64,000 nucleotides of DNA from positions 51,477 through 115,476 of the forward strand of contig NZ_BMZO01000005.1 in NCBI RefSeq assembly GCF_014652835.1. Direction: 5' to 3'. This DNA is from Limoniibacter endophyticus. GTDB taxonomy: Bacteria > Pseudomonadota > Alphaproteobacteria > Rhizobiales > Rhizobiaceae. The notes below the pieces were generated by a model. It saw only the letters and a program-made list of their open reading frames with translations, searched no databases and had not been told where the DNA came from. The stretch's first letter is position 1. Every line of letters starts with the position of its first letter. Shown piece after piece: positions 8,463 through 16,951 of the stretch. The position numbers and the translations under genes are program-made.

Positions 8463-9347
8463 ATGAGCAAAATCGTTCTCACCGTCGCCTGTCCCTCGCG
8501 CCGTGGCATTGTTGCCGCAATATCCGGTTACCTGGCGTCGAAGGGCTGCAACATTGTGGACAGTGCGCAGTTCGATGATTTCGACACGCATAATTTCTTC
8601 ATGCGTGTGACCTTCGTCTCGGAGACCGGCGCAACCCTGCCGGAGCTGGAACAGGGTTTCTCACCGATTGCGCAGGAATTTGCGATGGAAGCGCAGTTTC
8701 ATAGCCCTGACGTGCGCATGAAGGTGATCCTTATGGTCTCGCGCTTTGGCCATTGCCTCAACGATCTGCTCTACCGCTGGAAAATCGGCGCGCTGCCGAT
8801 TGATATTGTGGGCGTCGTTTCCAATCATCTGGATTATCAGAAGCTCGTCGTGAACCACGATATCCCGTTCTTCTACGTGCCGGTCACCAAGACCAGCAAG
8901 GCACAGGCCGAAGCACAGCTCCTGAGCATCGTGGAGGAGACGAATGCGGAACTGATCGTGCTGGCGCGCTACATGCAAATCCTGTCGGAGACGCTGTGCG
9001 AAAAGATGTCTGGCCGCATCATCAATATTCATCACTCCTTCTTGCCGAGCTTCAAGGGAGCGAACCCCTACAAGCAGGCCTATGAGCGGGGCGTGAAGCT
9101 GATAGGCGCGACCGCGCATTACGTGACTGCCGATCTCGACGAGGGGCCAATCATCGAACAGGACATTGCCCGCATCACTCATGCGCAGAACGCGGAGGAT
9201 TATATCTCGATCGGCCGCGATGTCGAAGCGCAGGTTCTTGCCCGCGCCATCCACGCGCATATCCACCACCGCGTGTTTCTCAACGGCCACCGGACGATCA
9301 TATTTCCCGCAAGTGCTGGGGGGTATGCCTCGGAAAGGATGGGATAA
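8463..9347 (+). CDS. purU: Formyltetrahydrofolate deformylase
   Basis: This 294-aa enzyme hydrolyses 10-formyltetrahydrofolate to formate and tetrahydrofolate, balancing the one-carbon pool and supplying formate to PurT-type purine synthesis. An N-terminal ACT domain (IVLTVACPSRRGIVAAISGYL, residues ~4-24) is followed by a formyltransferase-type hydrolase domain with VILMVSRFGHCLNDLLYR, LARYMQILS, and the INIHHSFLPSFKGANPYKQA block containing the catalytic Asn/His pair. Late HYVTADLDEGPIIEQD supplies the Asp. Length and motifs match bacterial PurU. It is transcribed alone, divergent from the sugar operon. Confidence 0.95.
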   Translation: MSKIVLTVACPSRRGIVAAISGYLASKGCNIVDSAQFDDFDTHNFFMRVTFVSETGATLPELEQGFSPIAQEFAMEAQFHSPDVRMKVILMVSRFGHCLNDLLYRWKIGALPIDIVGVVSNHLDYQKLVVNHDIPFFYVPVTKTSKAQAEAQLLSIVEETNAELIVLARYMQILSETLCEKMSGRIINIHHSFLPSFKGANPYKQAYERGVKLIGATAHYVTADLDEGPIIEQDIARITHAQNAEDYISIGRDVEAQVLARAIHAHIHHRVFLNGHRTIIFPASAGGYASERMG

Positions 9348-9431
9348 TTCTTCCAATATGGGAGCAGTTTACATGGCGACGCATGGTTAACGAAGCGTAG
9401 GAAGTTTCTGTAGATTAACGGGATTTCCGAC

Positions 9432-11000
9432 GTGAACAGTTTCATCGAAAACTTTTTAGGTATTCAGGTTGCATTCGCACGGAGTGGGGGTTCACGCGGC
9501 GGTGGGTCTAAAGGTGGTGGGTCCAAAGGGGGAAACTCAAGGGGCGAGAGAGGACAAGAAGCACCAATAGAGCTTGATAGAATTACTATCGAGTCTTCGC
9601 CGCGAGGAGGCTATCACGATAGCTATTCGCAAGGTGACGGCAGATCATCTGGTGGATATGGGGGGAATGGCGCCGACCGCGGTGCTGTGAGAATAATCGG
9701 GCGGCCAAAGCCGGATGACTTTTATGAGAAGGAAACGAGAATAGGACGCCCCAGCCGGGACGACGGTCTTCCGTTTAAAGCTGATAAAACAAAGCCACTG
9801 TTGAAGGCTGCACCGGTTTCCCCAAGCTTGAAGCTTGCGAAGAAATCACCTGTTTCTATGCCTACCGTCAGCAATCCCCCGAAAGGCAGTTTGGTTGATC
9901 TGGCGACAAAAGCGCCTCAGAAAACGACCCCATCGAAGCCACCAGCCACAACGGTTACGAAAACTGCTCTTGAAAAAGCTGCCAGCGTTCCTGCAGCGAA
10001 AGGGGACAAGCCAGCTTCAGCTAAAACTACACCTACTTTCGAAAAGGTTGGTTCAGCAGTTGGCGTGGAGCTTGCGAAGACATCGCAGTGTCGGTGCCGA
10101 AAGTCGATAATCCGCCGAAGGGTAGCTTGGTCGATTTGGTTCAGCAGCGTGAAAAGGCACCTACTTCCGTTTCATTCACGCCGAATGCTGCAGGTCCGCA
10201 GAATAAGATTGCGGTTGAAGACGTCCAGACAAAAGTAAATTCGATGGTGAGTCATTCAACCACTGTGGGGGTTGCGATCGGCAATGCTGTGGATCAAAAG
10301 GTGGCGCTTGATATCCGTCAGCAATATGCGGATACGGTGACGAAAGGAAACGCAAAGAACTTTCCTGCAAATCAGGCAAAAGCCGATGCCATGATAGGGA
10401 AACAGACAGGTAGCCTTGCGAAGACGGCTGCAAGCCAGATTAAAGCTGCGCATGATTATGGCGATCTTGTAAAACTTGAGAAGGCAGCGAAAAAACGGTG
10501 ATCTACCGACTGAACCCAAGAGCAAAGGTGCCATCGGCTTGGCTGATGCTCTAGAGGCTAACAAAACCGCTATAGGGATTGCGGAAACGGCCAAGGTGGT
10601 TGGGAATCTTGCGGGGCCTGCAGTTGGAGCCGTTGAAGGATATCAGGCTGTATTGGAAGATGCGTCGGCTGCGGCAAAGATGGCGGGAGCTGTGAACGGT
10701 GCATTGAAACAGATAGATAATACAATGATCAGTAGCGTAGTGTTTGGAGTGACAACACTAGGCGCTTCTCCCGCTGCAGGGCCGTCGTTAGGTGTTGTCC
10801 CTGTTGCCGTTGGGGTACTGGCGGCGAGTGCTGCTAATGCCACTTACTCAGCATCTCCCGCAGAGCGATATGTTGATGCAGTCATTGATGCGATTACACC
10901 GGGAATTGAAAAGGGGATCTCTTTAGCTATTCAGGTACATGATATTCATGGAGCTATGCTGAATAAGGGTTTATCGACATTGGGCGAAGTATTCGAATAA
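9432..11000 (+). pseudogene. Glycine-rich, repeat-containing bacteriocin/toxin-like protein, frameshifted twice
   Basis: Three consecutive reading-frame segments form one gene of ~522 codons. The GTG start at 9432 has GGGA upstream. The N-terminus is glycine/serine-rich (SGGSRGGGSKGGG). A motif NPPKGSLVDL occurs at 9873 and again at 10109, each preceded by SV/SM-P-x-V. Near 10084 a one-base deletion shifts the frame: restoring one C gives LAKTSPVSVP, the exact counterpart of LAKKSPVSMP in the first repeat. At 10490-10495 a run of six A shifts it back; five would read A-K-N-G-D. The C-terminal part is Ala/Gly-rich and helical with a hydrophobic hairpin (VVFGVTTLGASPAAGPSLG to VGVLAASAANA). Architecture recalls pore-forming colicins (glycine-rich front, helical middle, hydrophobic hairpin near the C-terminus). 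Family membership is inference; I do not recognise a named homologue. Local AT content is high, suggesting transfer. Confidence 0.6.
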
Positions 11001-11053
11001 TGATGAATTGTATTAAAAAGGTGGCTATATACTACATTTCTTATGGAAAATTC

Positions 11054-11352
11054 ATGAGTAGGAAAGAAATTTCGAAATTTTTTTCGGGTTTTTGATCCTC
11101 GGATATTTTTGTTTTTGTGAATTTACTGGAAGTGGGGCAAATCAATCTTTTTTGTTTGTAGATGGTCTAATGAAATATGTATGGTTAGCTCTGTTCGTAA
11201 TGACAGTATTAATCATATATGGATATTTTTTTGGGCACCACCATGAGATCGTTCCCTTAGATGCAAAGTATACTACTCCTTCCCCGCTCGCTCCTTATGC
11301 CTTCGCTGGCGTGATTATATATATAGCGTTATCAAACTATTATAATTGGTAG
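11054..11352 (+). pseudogene. Small membrane protein, possible immunity protein, with a one-base frameshift
   Basis: An ATG at 11054 reads MSRKEISKFFSGF and then stops at TGA (11093-11095). Immediately after, a second frame reads LILGYFCFCEFTG and continues through a transmembrane segment (KYVWLALFVMTVLIIYGYF), a GHHHE motif and a second hydrophobic stretch (YAFAGVIIYIALSNYYNW) to the stop at 11352. Adding one T to the T5 run at 11089-11093 joins both into a coherent ~99-residue protein with about three membrane segments. If the frameshift is real, translation could only begin at the TTG at 11092. It follows the toxin-like gene by ~50 nt on the same strand and is AT-rich. Immunity function is inferred from size, topology, position and a second copy downstream. 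Confidence 0.5.
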
Positions 11353-11478
11353 TATGCCGTTAGGAACGAATGGAAATTCTATCGTTCCTAAATTTTAAAT
11401 TATCTGAATGATCATTCGAAATATCCAATGAGAGCTTTTCAAGAGCGATAGCAAGTAATTAAAAACTGCATTGGAGCC

Positions 11479-11719
11479 GTGATTTTTATGTGTCTTTCGG
11501 TTGCGGCATGTAACCATGAATTCGTAGAGAGTCTTTATTTCTCTTGGCGCGAATTGTTAAAATATTTCTTTATATTTGGAAGTGTTGCCATGCGTCTCAT
11601 TGTCTATGGCAACTTCTTCGGTCATCGCCATCAGCTGACGAACGCCATCGCCGCTTGCGCCGTATGCTTTTGCGGGAACGATGATCATCATTGCTCTAGC
11701 GAAGTATTGCGACTGGTGA
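11479..11719 (+). pseudogene. Degenerate second copy of the small membrane protein
   Basis: The frame from 11479 gives LLKYFFIFGSVAMRLIVYGNFFGHRHQ, matching LMKYVWLALFVMTVLIIYGYFFGHHHE of the gene upstream. After the His motif the homology continues in another frame: TPSPLAPYAFAG, MIIIALAKYCDW and a TGA at 11717-11719, matching TPSPLAPYAFAG and VIIYIALSNYYNW of copy one. A deletion of part of the loop between the two hydrophobic segments, not a multiple of three, explains the shift. Tandem divergent copies of a small membrane gene behind a toxin-like gene are a common arrangement for immunity genes. The copy as it stands would make a protein with a scrambled C-terminus. Confidence 0.6.
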
Positions 11720-11730
11720 GTAAATAAAGG

Positions 11731-11755
11731 GCGAGGCGCTTTACGCCTCGCTTTT
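11731..11755. terminator. Rho-independent terminator between convergent units
   Basis: GCGAGGCG and CGCCTCGC form an 8-bp stem with a 5-nt loop, followed on the plus strand by TTTT. On the minus strand the flanking sequence is also T-rich (CCTTTATTT), so it can serve both the membrane-protein copies and the M14 peptidase gene. Confidence 0.8.
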
Positions 11756-11777
11756 CCTCTGTAACCGTCCAAACCGC

Positions 11778-13508
11778 TTATCCATATTGCACAATCATCT
11801 GCATCGCGTCGTACGCCGAGATCACTGTTACCATCTGTGCTGTGTGGCCGGCGATGAAATCGTCGCCATAGATGGTTTCGTCCGGGTATTCAGTGATCAA
11901 GGTGAGCGGAGCCGTGTGGCGATCGTCCACCGACACGAGGCAGGGGAAGCCGTTGATGATGCGGAAGCCTGTTTCGCCTGCATGAATTTCGTAAAGTTCG
12001 ATCTGGGCATCGTTGTAGGTGATTAGTCCTGGAATCTTGCCGAGCTGGCGCGTCACGTGATTAAGCATGGTATCGGCGCGACGGTCCCAGCCTTCGTGAT
12101 GACGCATGACGAGGAAGAAGCCCTTGGGCAACGTCCACATGGCGAAATTACGTGGCACGTAGCCTGAGAGGGGGCGCGTCCATTCATGGCTCGGATAGCC
12201 GTGCAGATTAACGTGCAGCGGCGCATGCGTCAGGTCGGTCGCACCGTTGCGAATGTTCTTCTCGCCGAGGTTGCCGCCGGTGTTTTCGGCCGTGCGATAT
12301 TCAAGGTCGTCACCGAAGGCGGTGTAGCGCGCGGCGTGATGCATGTGGCGCGGATTGACGAGACGTAGACGCTGATGCAGCGCATAGCCGTCCGGGTTCT
12401 CGAGCGGCGAGATGGTGAAATGCGCGCCCGGACGCTGGCGCAGCAGCTTGGCGGCGCGCAGCGCCCCCACGATGCCGGTGTTCTCGTTGGCATGCTGCCC
12501 GCCGCTGATCATGACGGGAGCATCTGTGCCTTTGACATAACGGGCGCGTACGATGCGGCCCGAACGAGTCGTTGCCTCGAAGGTTTCGCCGCCAATAGCG
12601 TCGAGCTCCGCTTCGATCTGCGTGACGTAAGGTGGCTCTGCGATTGTTTCGAGATCGAATGTCGCGCCTGTCTCGACGCTCCTGTCGAGTTTGCGCAGGC
12701 TGACGCAAACGGATGGCACTGCGCCGAGCACAATTTCAGGCACGATCTGTCCAGGGCGCAGGCCGCGATCGCCGAGCGGGCGCCCCGATTTTTTCTGGAA
12801 GAACTCAAGCAGTGAGAAGTAGAATTCCTCGTGAAGGGCTTCACGCAGGCTGACGGCCTCATCGCCATGGGAAAGCCGCTCGTCTTCTGCCGGATAGGTG
12901 GCGGAGATGTTCAGCTCCTCGAAATAAGGCTCGGTCCCGCCCCACTCATGCGCAGCGATGGCCTGCATGGCCTCTTCGAACAGGGCTTCATAATCGGTAT
13001 CGAGGCGGATGCCTTCATGCGCCGGGTGGTTGCGCAGCCAACCCGTCGGCGAGAGATTGGTTTCGCCAGCGAGGTCGGTGTGGACGCGGTTGGGCGCCAG
13101 AACGTGGTGCAGGGCCTGCGCGCCATCAGTATAAGTCAGCTGCACGTCGTAGGCAGGAAGAACATCGGCGCCGATCGTTTGGGCGACGAATTCGAATTTT
13201 GCATCGCCCAACATGGCCGCCAGCGGATAGGCCTCCAGCGTGAAGCGGTTGGCCGGGGCGTTCGGGTGCACGGGAAAAACGATGCGCACGCTTTCCAGGC
13301 CAACGAGCTGCACTTCTTCCAGGAAGAAATGCAGGAGCGGCTTGTAGGCCGAGCGAATGTGCGCTTTCACGCCTTTGGCGGCGAGCGCGTCCTGGGCGGC
13401 CTTGCGGCTCTTGGCATCGTCGAAGGTCCAGGCTTCGAAGGGGCCAATGGCATCGGCCACCAGCGTATCGAGCGTGCGGGAAAAGCGTTTATCGAAGAGT
13501 ATGGTCAT
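11778..13508 (-). CDS. M14-family zinc carboxypeptidase-like protein
   Basis: A 576-aa protein whose C-terminal half has the M14 metallopeptidase pattern: GGQHANENTG (~340-349, the H-x-x-E zinc ligands), SPLENPDGYALHQRLRLVNPRHMHH (~370-394), and HVNLHGYPSHEW (~433-444, third zinc His). The first ~300 residues form a separate region that I do not recognise. No signal peptide is visible, so it likely acts in the cytosol. Its start overlaps the stop of the preceding ABC permease gene (ATGA), placing it last in the peptide-transport operon. It probably trims or deacylates the imported compound. The exact substrate is unknown; M14-like enzymes also include aspartoacylases and amide hydrolases. Confidence 0.85.
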   Translation of the reverse strand: MTILFDKRFSRTLDTLVADAIGPFEAWTFDDAKSRKAAQDALAAKGVKAHIRSAYKPLLHFFLEEVQLVGLESVRIVFPVHPNAPANRFTLEAYPLAAMLGDAKFEFVAQTIGADVLPAYDVQLTYTDGAQALHHVLAPNRVHTDLAGETNLSPTGWLRNHPAHEGIRLDTDYEALFEEAMQAIAAHEWGGTEPYFEELNISATYPAEDERLSHGDEAVSLREALHEEFYFSLLEFFQKKSGRPLGDRGLRPGQIVPEIVLGAVPSVCVSLRKLDRSVETGATFDLETIAEPPYVTQIEAELDAIGGETFEATTRSGRIVRARYVKGTDAPVMISGGQHANENTGIVGALRAAKLLRQRPGAHFTISPLENPDGYALHQRLRLVNPRHMHHAARYTAFGDDLEYRTAENTGGNLGEKNIRNGATDLTHAPLHVNLHGYPSHEWTRPLSGYVPRNFAMWTLPKGFFLVMRHHEGWDRRADTMLNHVTRQLGKIPGLITYNDAQIELYEIHAGETGFRIINGFPCLVSVDDRHTAPLTLITEYPDETIYGDDFIAGHTAQMVTVISAYDAMQMIVQYG

Positions 13509-14344
13509 CGGGATGTTCTACCAGTGGGATCGAGGCTGTCACGTAGCCAATCGCCAAGAAGGTTGAGGCCAAGCACGGTCAGCAGGATGGCCAGGCCCGG
13601 AAAGACGGAAACCCACCAGGCAAGCTGGAGATAGGTGCGGCCATCGGCCAGCATGCCGCCCCAGCTGGGAATGGTAGGATCGACGCCGAGGCCAAGAAAG
13701 GTGAGCGACGATTCGAGCAGAATGTTGGTTGCGATGTTGAGTGTCATCAGAACGATGACCGGGCCGATCAGGTTCGGTAGCAGGTGCTGAAAGATGATAC
13801 GCCAGTCCCTCACGCCAATAGCCCGCGCCGAAAGAATGAATTCGCGCTCGCGCAACGAAAGCACGGAGCCGCGCACCAGACGCGCATATTGTACCCATTG
13901 GGAGACGATGAGCAGGATGATCGTGTTCGTCAGGCTGCCGCCCACGATGGCGATGAAGGTGATGGCGAGCAGAATGAAGGGCATGGCCAGCTGGACGTCG
14001 GCGAAACGCATGACCAGCATGTCCCAGAAGCCACGATAATAGCCCGCGATCAGCCCCATCAGAACACCGATGACCACCGAGCCGGCAACCGAGAGAATGC
14101 CGACGGTGAGTGAAATCTTGCCCCCTTGAACAACACGGGCGAGAACGTCGCGACCCAGCGGATCGGTGCCCAGCGGGTGCGCCGGATTGCTGAATGGAGC
14201 AGCGAGGCGTGCCATGAGATTGATCTTTGAGCCGCCGTCCGGAAACAGGACGTCGGCAAAGAGGACCGCAAGACAGATGGCGCCGGTGAGCAGCACGCCC
14301 AGAATGAATTCAAGGCTGAGGAAACGTGAGGAAAAGCTGGTCAT
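13505..14344 (-). CDS. DppC/GsiD-type peptide ABC transporter permease
   Basis: About 279 aa with six predicted membrane segments. It has the N-terminal OppC-type block NPAHPLGTDPLGRDVLARVVQGG (~50-72) and the EAA-loop region EREFILSARAIGVRDWRIIFQHLLPN (~165-190) that contacts the ATPase. I chose the ATG at 14344 (MTSFSSRF) since it sits just after the stop of the first permease gene; the open frame extends far upstream over that gene, but not as protein. It forms the inner-membrane channel with the DppB-like partner. Confidence 0.93.
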   Translation of the reverse strand: MTSFSSRFLSLEFILGVLLTGAICLAVLFADVLFPDGGSKINLMARLAAPFSNPAHPLGTDPLGRDVLARVVQGGKISLTVGILSVAGSVVIGVLMGLIAGYYRGFWDMLVMRFADVQLAMPFILLAITFIAIVGGSLTNTIILLIVSQWVQYARLVRGSVLSLREREFILSARAIGVRDWRIIFQHLLPNLIGPVIVLMTLNIATNILLESSLTFLGLGVDPTIPSWGGMLADGRTYLQLAWWVSVFPGLAILLTVLGLNLLGDWLRDSLDPTGRTSR

Positions 14345-14349
14345 GGCCG

Positions 14350-15273
14350 CTACTCCGTACGGATGCGTGGGTCGACGAGGCCATAGGCGATGTCGACGAC
14401 GAGGTTGATCGCGACGATGAGCAGCGACAATACGGTGATGACGCCCTGCAGAACGGGATAGTCGCGAGCGCCGACGGCGTCGAAGGCCAATGTGCCAAGG
14501 CCCGGCCAGTTGAAGACGCGCTCGATAACGACAATCCCGCCGAGCAGACCGCCAAACTGGATGCCGAAATAGGTGATGAGCGGGATCGCGCAATTGCGCA
14601 GCGCATGTTTGTAGAGCACCTTTCGCTCGCTCAGCCCCTTGGCGCGAGCGACCATGACGTATTGCGAGGAAAGCGTTTCGAGCATGGTGGTACGTACCAG
14701 GCGTACATTGGTGGCGGTCAGGATGACGCCCATGGTGAAGGCCGGCATGATATAGCTCTTCCATGTCCCCATGCCACTTGGCGGCAGCCAGCCAAGCGTA
14801 ATGGCAAAGAGCAGAACAAGCATCGTGGCAAGCCAGAAATTGGGGAAGGAGAGACCGATCAGCGAGAAGATGCGGATGGCCTGGTCGCTCCATTTGCCGC
14901 GCGATGTAGCTGCCTTGATGCCCAGGGGGATGGAAACGATGATCGATACAATGATGGAGAGGAAGGCAAGGATAAGCGTGGGGCCGAGCGCCTGGGAAAT
15001 CAAACCGGAAACGGAGGCGCCGCCCGCAAAGCTGCGCCCGAAATCAAAGGTCAGCAATCCCTGCATGTAGAGGAAATATTGAGTGAGGAAGGGCTTGTCG
15101 ACACCGAGGGCCTGGCGGATGCGATTGAGATCGTCTTCCGTCATCGAACCGCCGCCCTGGAACATGGTCATCGCCGGATCGCCGGTGAGACGGATCGCGA
15201 AGGAGACGAGAAGAGTGATGGCAATCACGACGAAAATCGCCTGAAGCACTCGTTTTATCAGAAAACCGGCCAA
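14350..15273 (-). CDS. DppB/GsiC-type peptide ABC transporter permease
   Basis: An inner-membrane permease of about 307 aa with the N-terminal FLIKRVLQAIFVVIAITLLV helix, the PAMTMFQGG-type periplasmic loop, the EAA-like YVMVARAKGLSERKVLYKHALRN (~195-217) and the terminal LVDPRIRTE typical of DppB. I placed the start at TTG 15273 (MAGFLIKR) because GGGGAA lies 7 nt upstream; another TTG at 15288 has no visible Shine-Dalgarno. It lies between the binding-protein gene, separated by a hairpin, and the second permease gene, 5 nt away. Confidence 0.92.
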   Translation of the reverse strand: MAGFLIKRVLQAIFVVIAITLLVSFAIRLTGDPAMTMFQGGGSMTEDDLNRIRQALGVDKPFLTQYFLYMQGLLTFDFGRSFAGGASVSGLISQALGPTLILAFLSIIVSIIVSIPLGIKAATSRGKWSDQAIRIFSLIGLSFPNFWLATMLVLLFAITLGWLPPSGMGTWKSYIMPAFTMGVILTATNVRLVRTTMLETLSSQYVMVARAKGLSERKVLYKHALRNCAIPLITYFGIQFGGLLGGIVVIERVFNWPGLGTLAFDAVGARDYPVLQGVITVLSLLIVAINLVVDIAYGLVDPRIRTE

Positions 15274-15344
15274 GTATTCATTCCCCAAGAGCGTGGTCTT
15301 TGCGAAGCGGCAACAGGTGCCGTTTGGAAAAGCTCACGGAAGAA

Positions 15345-15371
15345 GGGGGCTGCCCGGCAGGACAGCTCCCC
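15345..15371 (-). terminator. Intercistronic hairpin after the peptide-binding-protein gene
   Basis: Read on the minus strand, GGGGAGCTG pairs with CAGCCCC with one bulged A and a ~10-nt loop. It lies about 10 nt after the binding-protein stop, before the permease genes, and has no T tract. It is likely an mRNA-stability or partial-termination element. Confidence 0.5.
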
Positions 15372-15381
15372 GTGATTAATC

Positions 15382-16914
15382 TTATTCGACCGAAACCTTG
15401 TCGAACTTCGTGCGATTATCCGGTGCAGGAACGAAGTCCTTCACACGTTTGTTGACGCCGTAGATGGCGTTTGAGTTGTAGAGCGGCATTTCAAGGGCGC
15501 GATCAGCGGCATAGGCGGCTATCTCCTTGAGGATGCGCTCGCGCTCGGCGCGGTCGGTCAGCGGGCGTTGCGATTCCAGAAGCTTATCCAGTTCCGGGTC
15601 GCTGTCATATGGGTTCCACTTCTCGCCCGAGTGATACATCGAGTAAGCGGTGTTGTCGTAGTCGAACGTCCAGCCACCCCACTTCTGCTGGAACATTGCG
15701 CCGGTTTTACCTTGCGGAATGATGTCGTTGAGCAGGACGTTGGTTTCATAAGGCTTGATGGTGGCAGTGATGCCGACCATCTGGAGGTAGCTCGCAATGA
15801 CCTGAGCGACTTCGTTCATCGTCTGGTCGTTGCCGCGCACGTCGATCTGCACGGTTGCGCCTTCCTCGATGCCAGCTTCGGCAAGCAGCTTCTTGGCACC
15901 TTCCGGATCGTAAGGCAGCGGCTTCAATTCAGGATCGTAGCCGAAGGAGAGTTCGCCCTGAAACGACGCGATCGGCGACGCCTGCCCAGCAAGAATCTGG
16001 TCGACGATCGCCTGACGATCGACCGCCATGGTCAGTGCCTGGCGAACCTTGGGATCCTTGGTGATCCCGTCACGCGTGTTGAAGCGCAGTGCATCAACCG
16101 TCGGGCCGGGAACTGAGACGAGCTCAAGCTTTGAATCATTCTTGATGACATCGATCATTCCGATCGGAATGGTGGGCGGCAGGACCAGATCGACGCGGCC
16201 GGCCTGAAGCTCGGCGACGGCGGTCGAAGGCTCGGCAATGAAGCGATATTCCAGTTCCGAAAGCTTCGGCGCACCATCCCAATAGTCGGCATTGGCCTCA
16301 AGCTTGATATTGACCTTCGGCGCATAGGAAATGAACTTGAACGGGCCGGTGCCGACCGGGTTCGTGTTGAAATGCTCCTCGCCATGTTCGGCAATATATT
16401 TCGGCGGCACGATCATGGCGCCATAGCCGGCTAGCTTGGTGAGCAGTACTGGATCGGGCGACTTGAGCTTCATGTCGACAGTATAGTCGTCGATGATCTC
16501 GATGCTGTCGATGGCGACGTAGTTGGAGCGCTGCGGACCCTTAGAACCTTCTTCGCCGAGCAGGCGCTCGAAGGTGAACTTGACGGCTTCTGCGTTGAAG
16601 TCTTCGCCATTGTGGAATTTCACGCCCTGACGCAGCTTGAAGCGGACGCGCTTGCCCTCGTCCAGCTCTTCCCAGGATTCGGCAAGGCCCGGGACGAGCT
16701 TCAGGTCCGGGCCGCGATAGGTCAGACCATCGAAGATATTGGTTGCGACTGCTGCCCACTGAACAAGGAAGGTGTCGACCGGGTCCCAACTGCCTGGATC
16801 CTGTGGCGATGAGACGGTCAATTTGCCTTCGGCCAGCGCCGGCGAAGCGATAAAGGCAACGCTGGCCATGGCAAGGCTCAGGAACGCTGCGCGAATTCCC
16901 TTTGTTGTTTTCAT
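15382..16914 (-). CDS. Peptide/oligopeptide-type ABC transporter substrate-binding protein (SBP_bac_5)
   Basis: The mature gene starts at ATG 16914 with a clear signal peptide (MKTTKGIRAAFLSLAMASVA, cleavage near ALA/E), giving ~510 aa. The upstream in-frame extension is inside the ATPase-SBP spacer and lacks support. It has the family pattern LVPGLAESWE (~70), VKFHNGEDFNAEAVKFTFERL (~95-115), FKFISYAP, and ALTMAVDRQAIVDQIL (~275-290). Ligands of this family include di/oligopeptides, glutathione, opines and nickel. Located between the dual ATPase and the permeases, it is the periplasmic receptor of the system. The ligand is unknown, but the divergent oxoprolinase and the operon peptidase hint at a pyroglutamyl-like or modified-peptide compound. 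Confidence 0.92.
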   Translation of the reverse strand: MKTTKGIRAAFLSLAMASVAFIASPALAEGKLTVSSPQDPGSWDPVDTFLVQWAAVATNIFDGLTYRGPDLKLVPGLAESWEELDEGKRVRFKLRQGVKFHNGEDFNAEAVKFTFERLLGEEGSKGPQRSNYVAIDSIEIIDDYTVDMKLKSPDPVLLTKLAGYGAMIVPPKYIAEHGEEHFNTNPVGTGPFKFISYAPKVNIKLEANADYWDGAPKLSELEYRFIAEPSTAVAELQAGRVDLVLPPTIPIGMIDVIKNDSKLELVSVPGPTVDALRFNTRDGITKDPKVRQALTMAVDRQAIVDQILAGQASPIASFQGELSFGYDPELKPLPYDPEGAKKLLAEAGIEEGATVQIDVRGNDQTMNEVAQVIASYLQMVGITATIKPYETNVLLNDIIPQGKTGAMFQQKWGGWTFDYDNTAYSMYHSGEKWNPYDSDPELDKLLESQRPLTDRAERERILKEIAAYAADRALEMPLYNSNAIYGVNKRVKDFVPAPDNRTKFDKVSVE

Positions 16915-16951
16915 TGCATCTTCCTCTTCAGATGAAACTGTTTTCGTATCG

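Noticed and set aside
10487..10501. Programmed -1 ribosomal frameshift at the A6 run
   Set aside because: The shift needed is +1, and the upstream partner shift near 10084 is not at a slippery site; the repeat comparison indicates a simple missing base.
13505..14893. 462-aa extended version of the DppC-like permease
   Set aside because: The first ~183 residues are the out-of-frame reading of the DppB gene; the real start is ATG 14344.
14326..15375. 349-aa plus-strand open frame over the DppB-like gene
   Set aside because: Highly charged antisense shadow with no recognisable domain.
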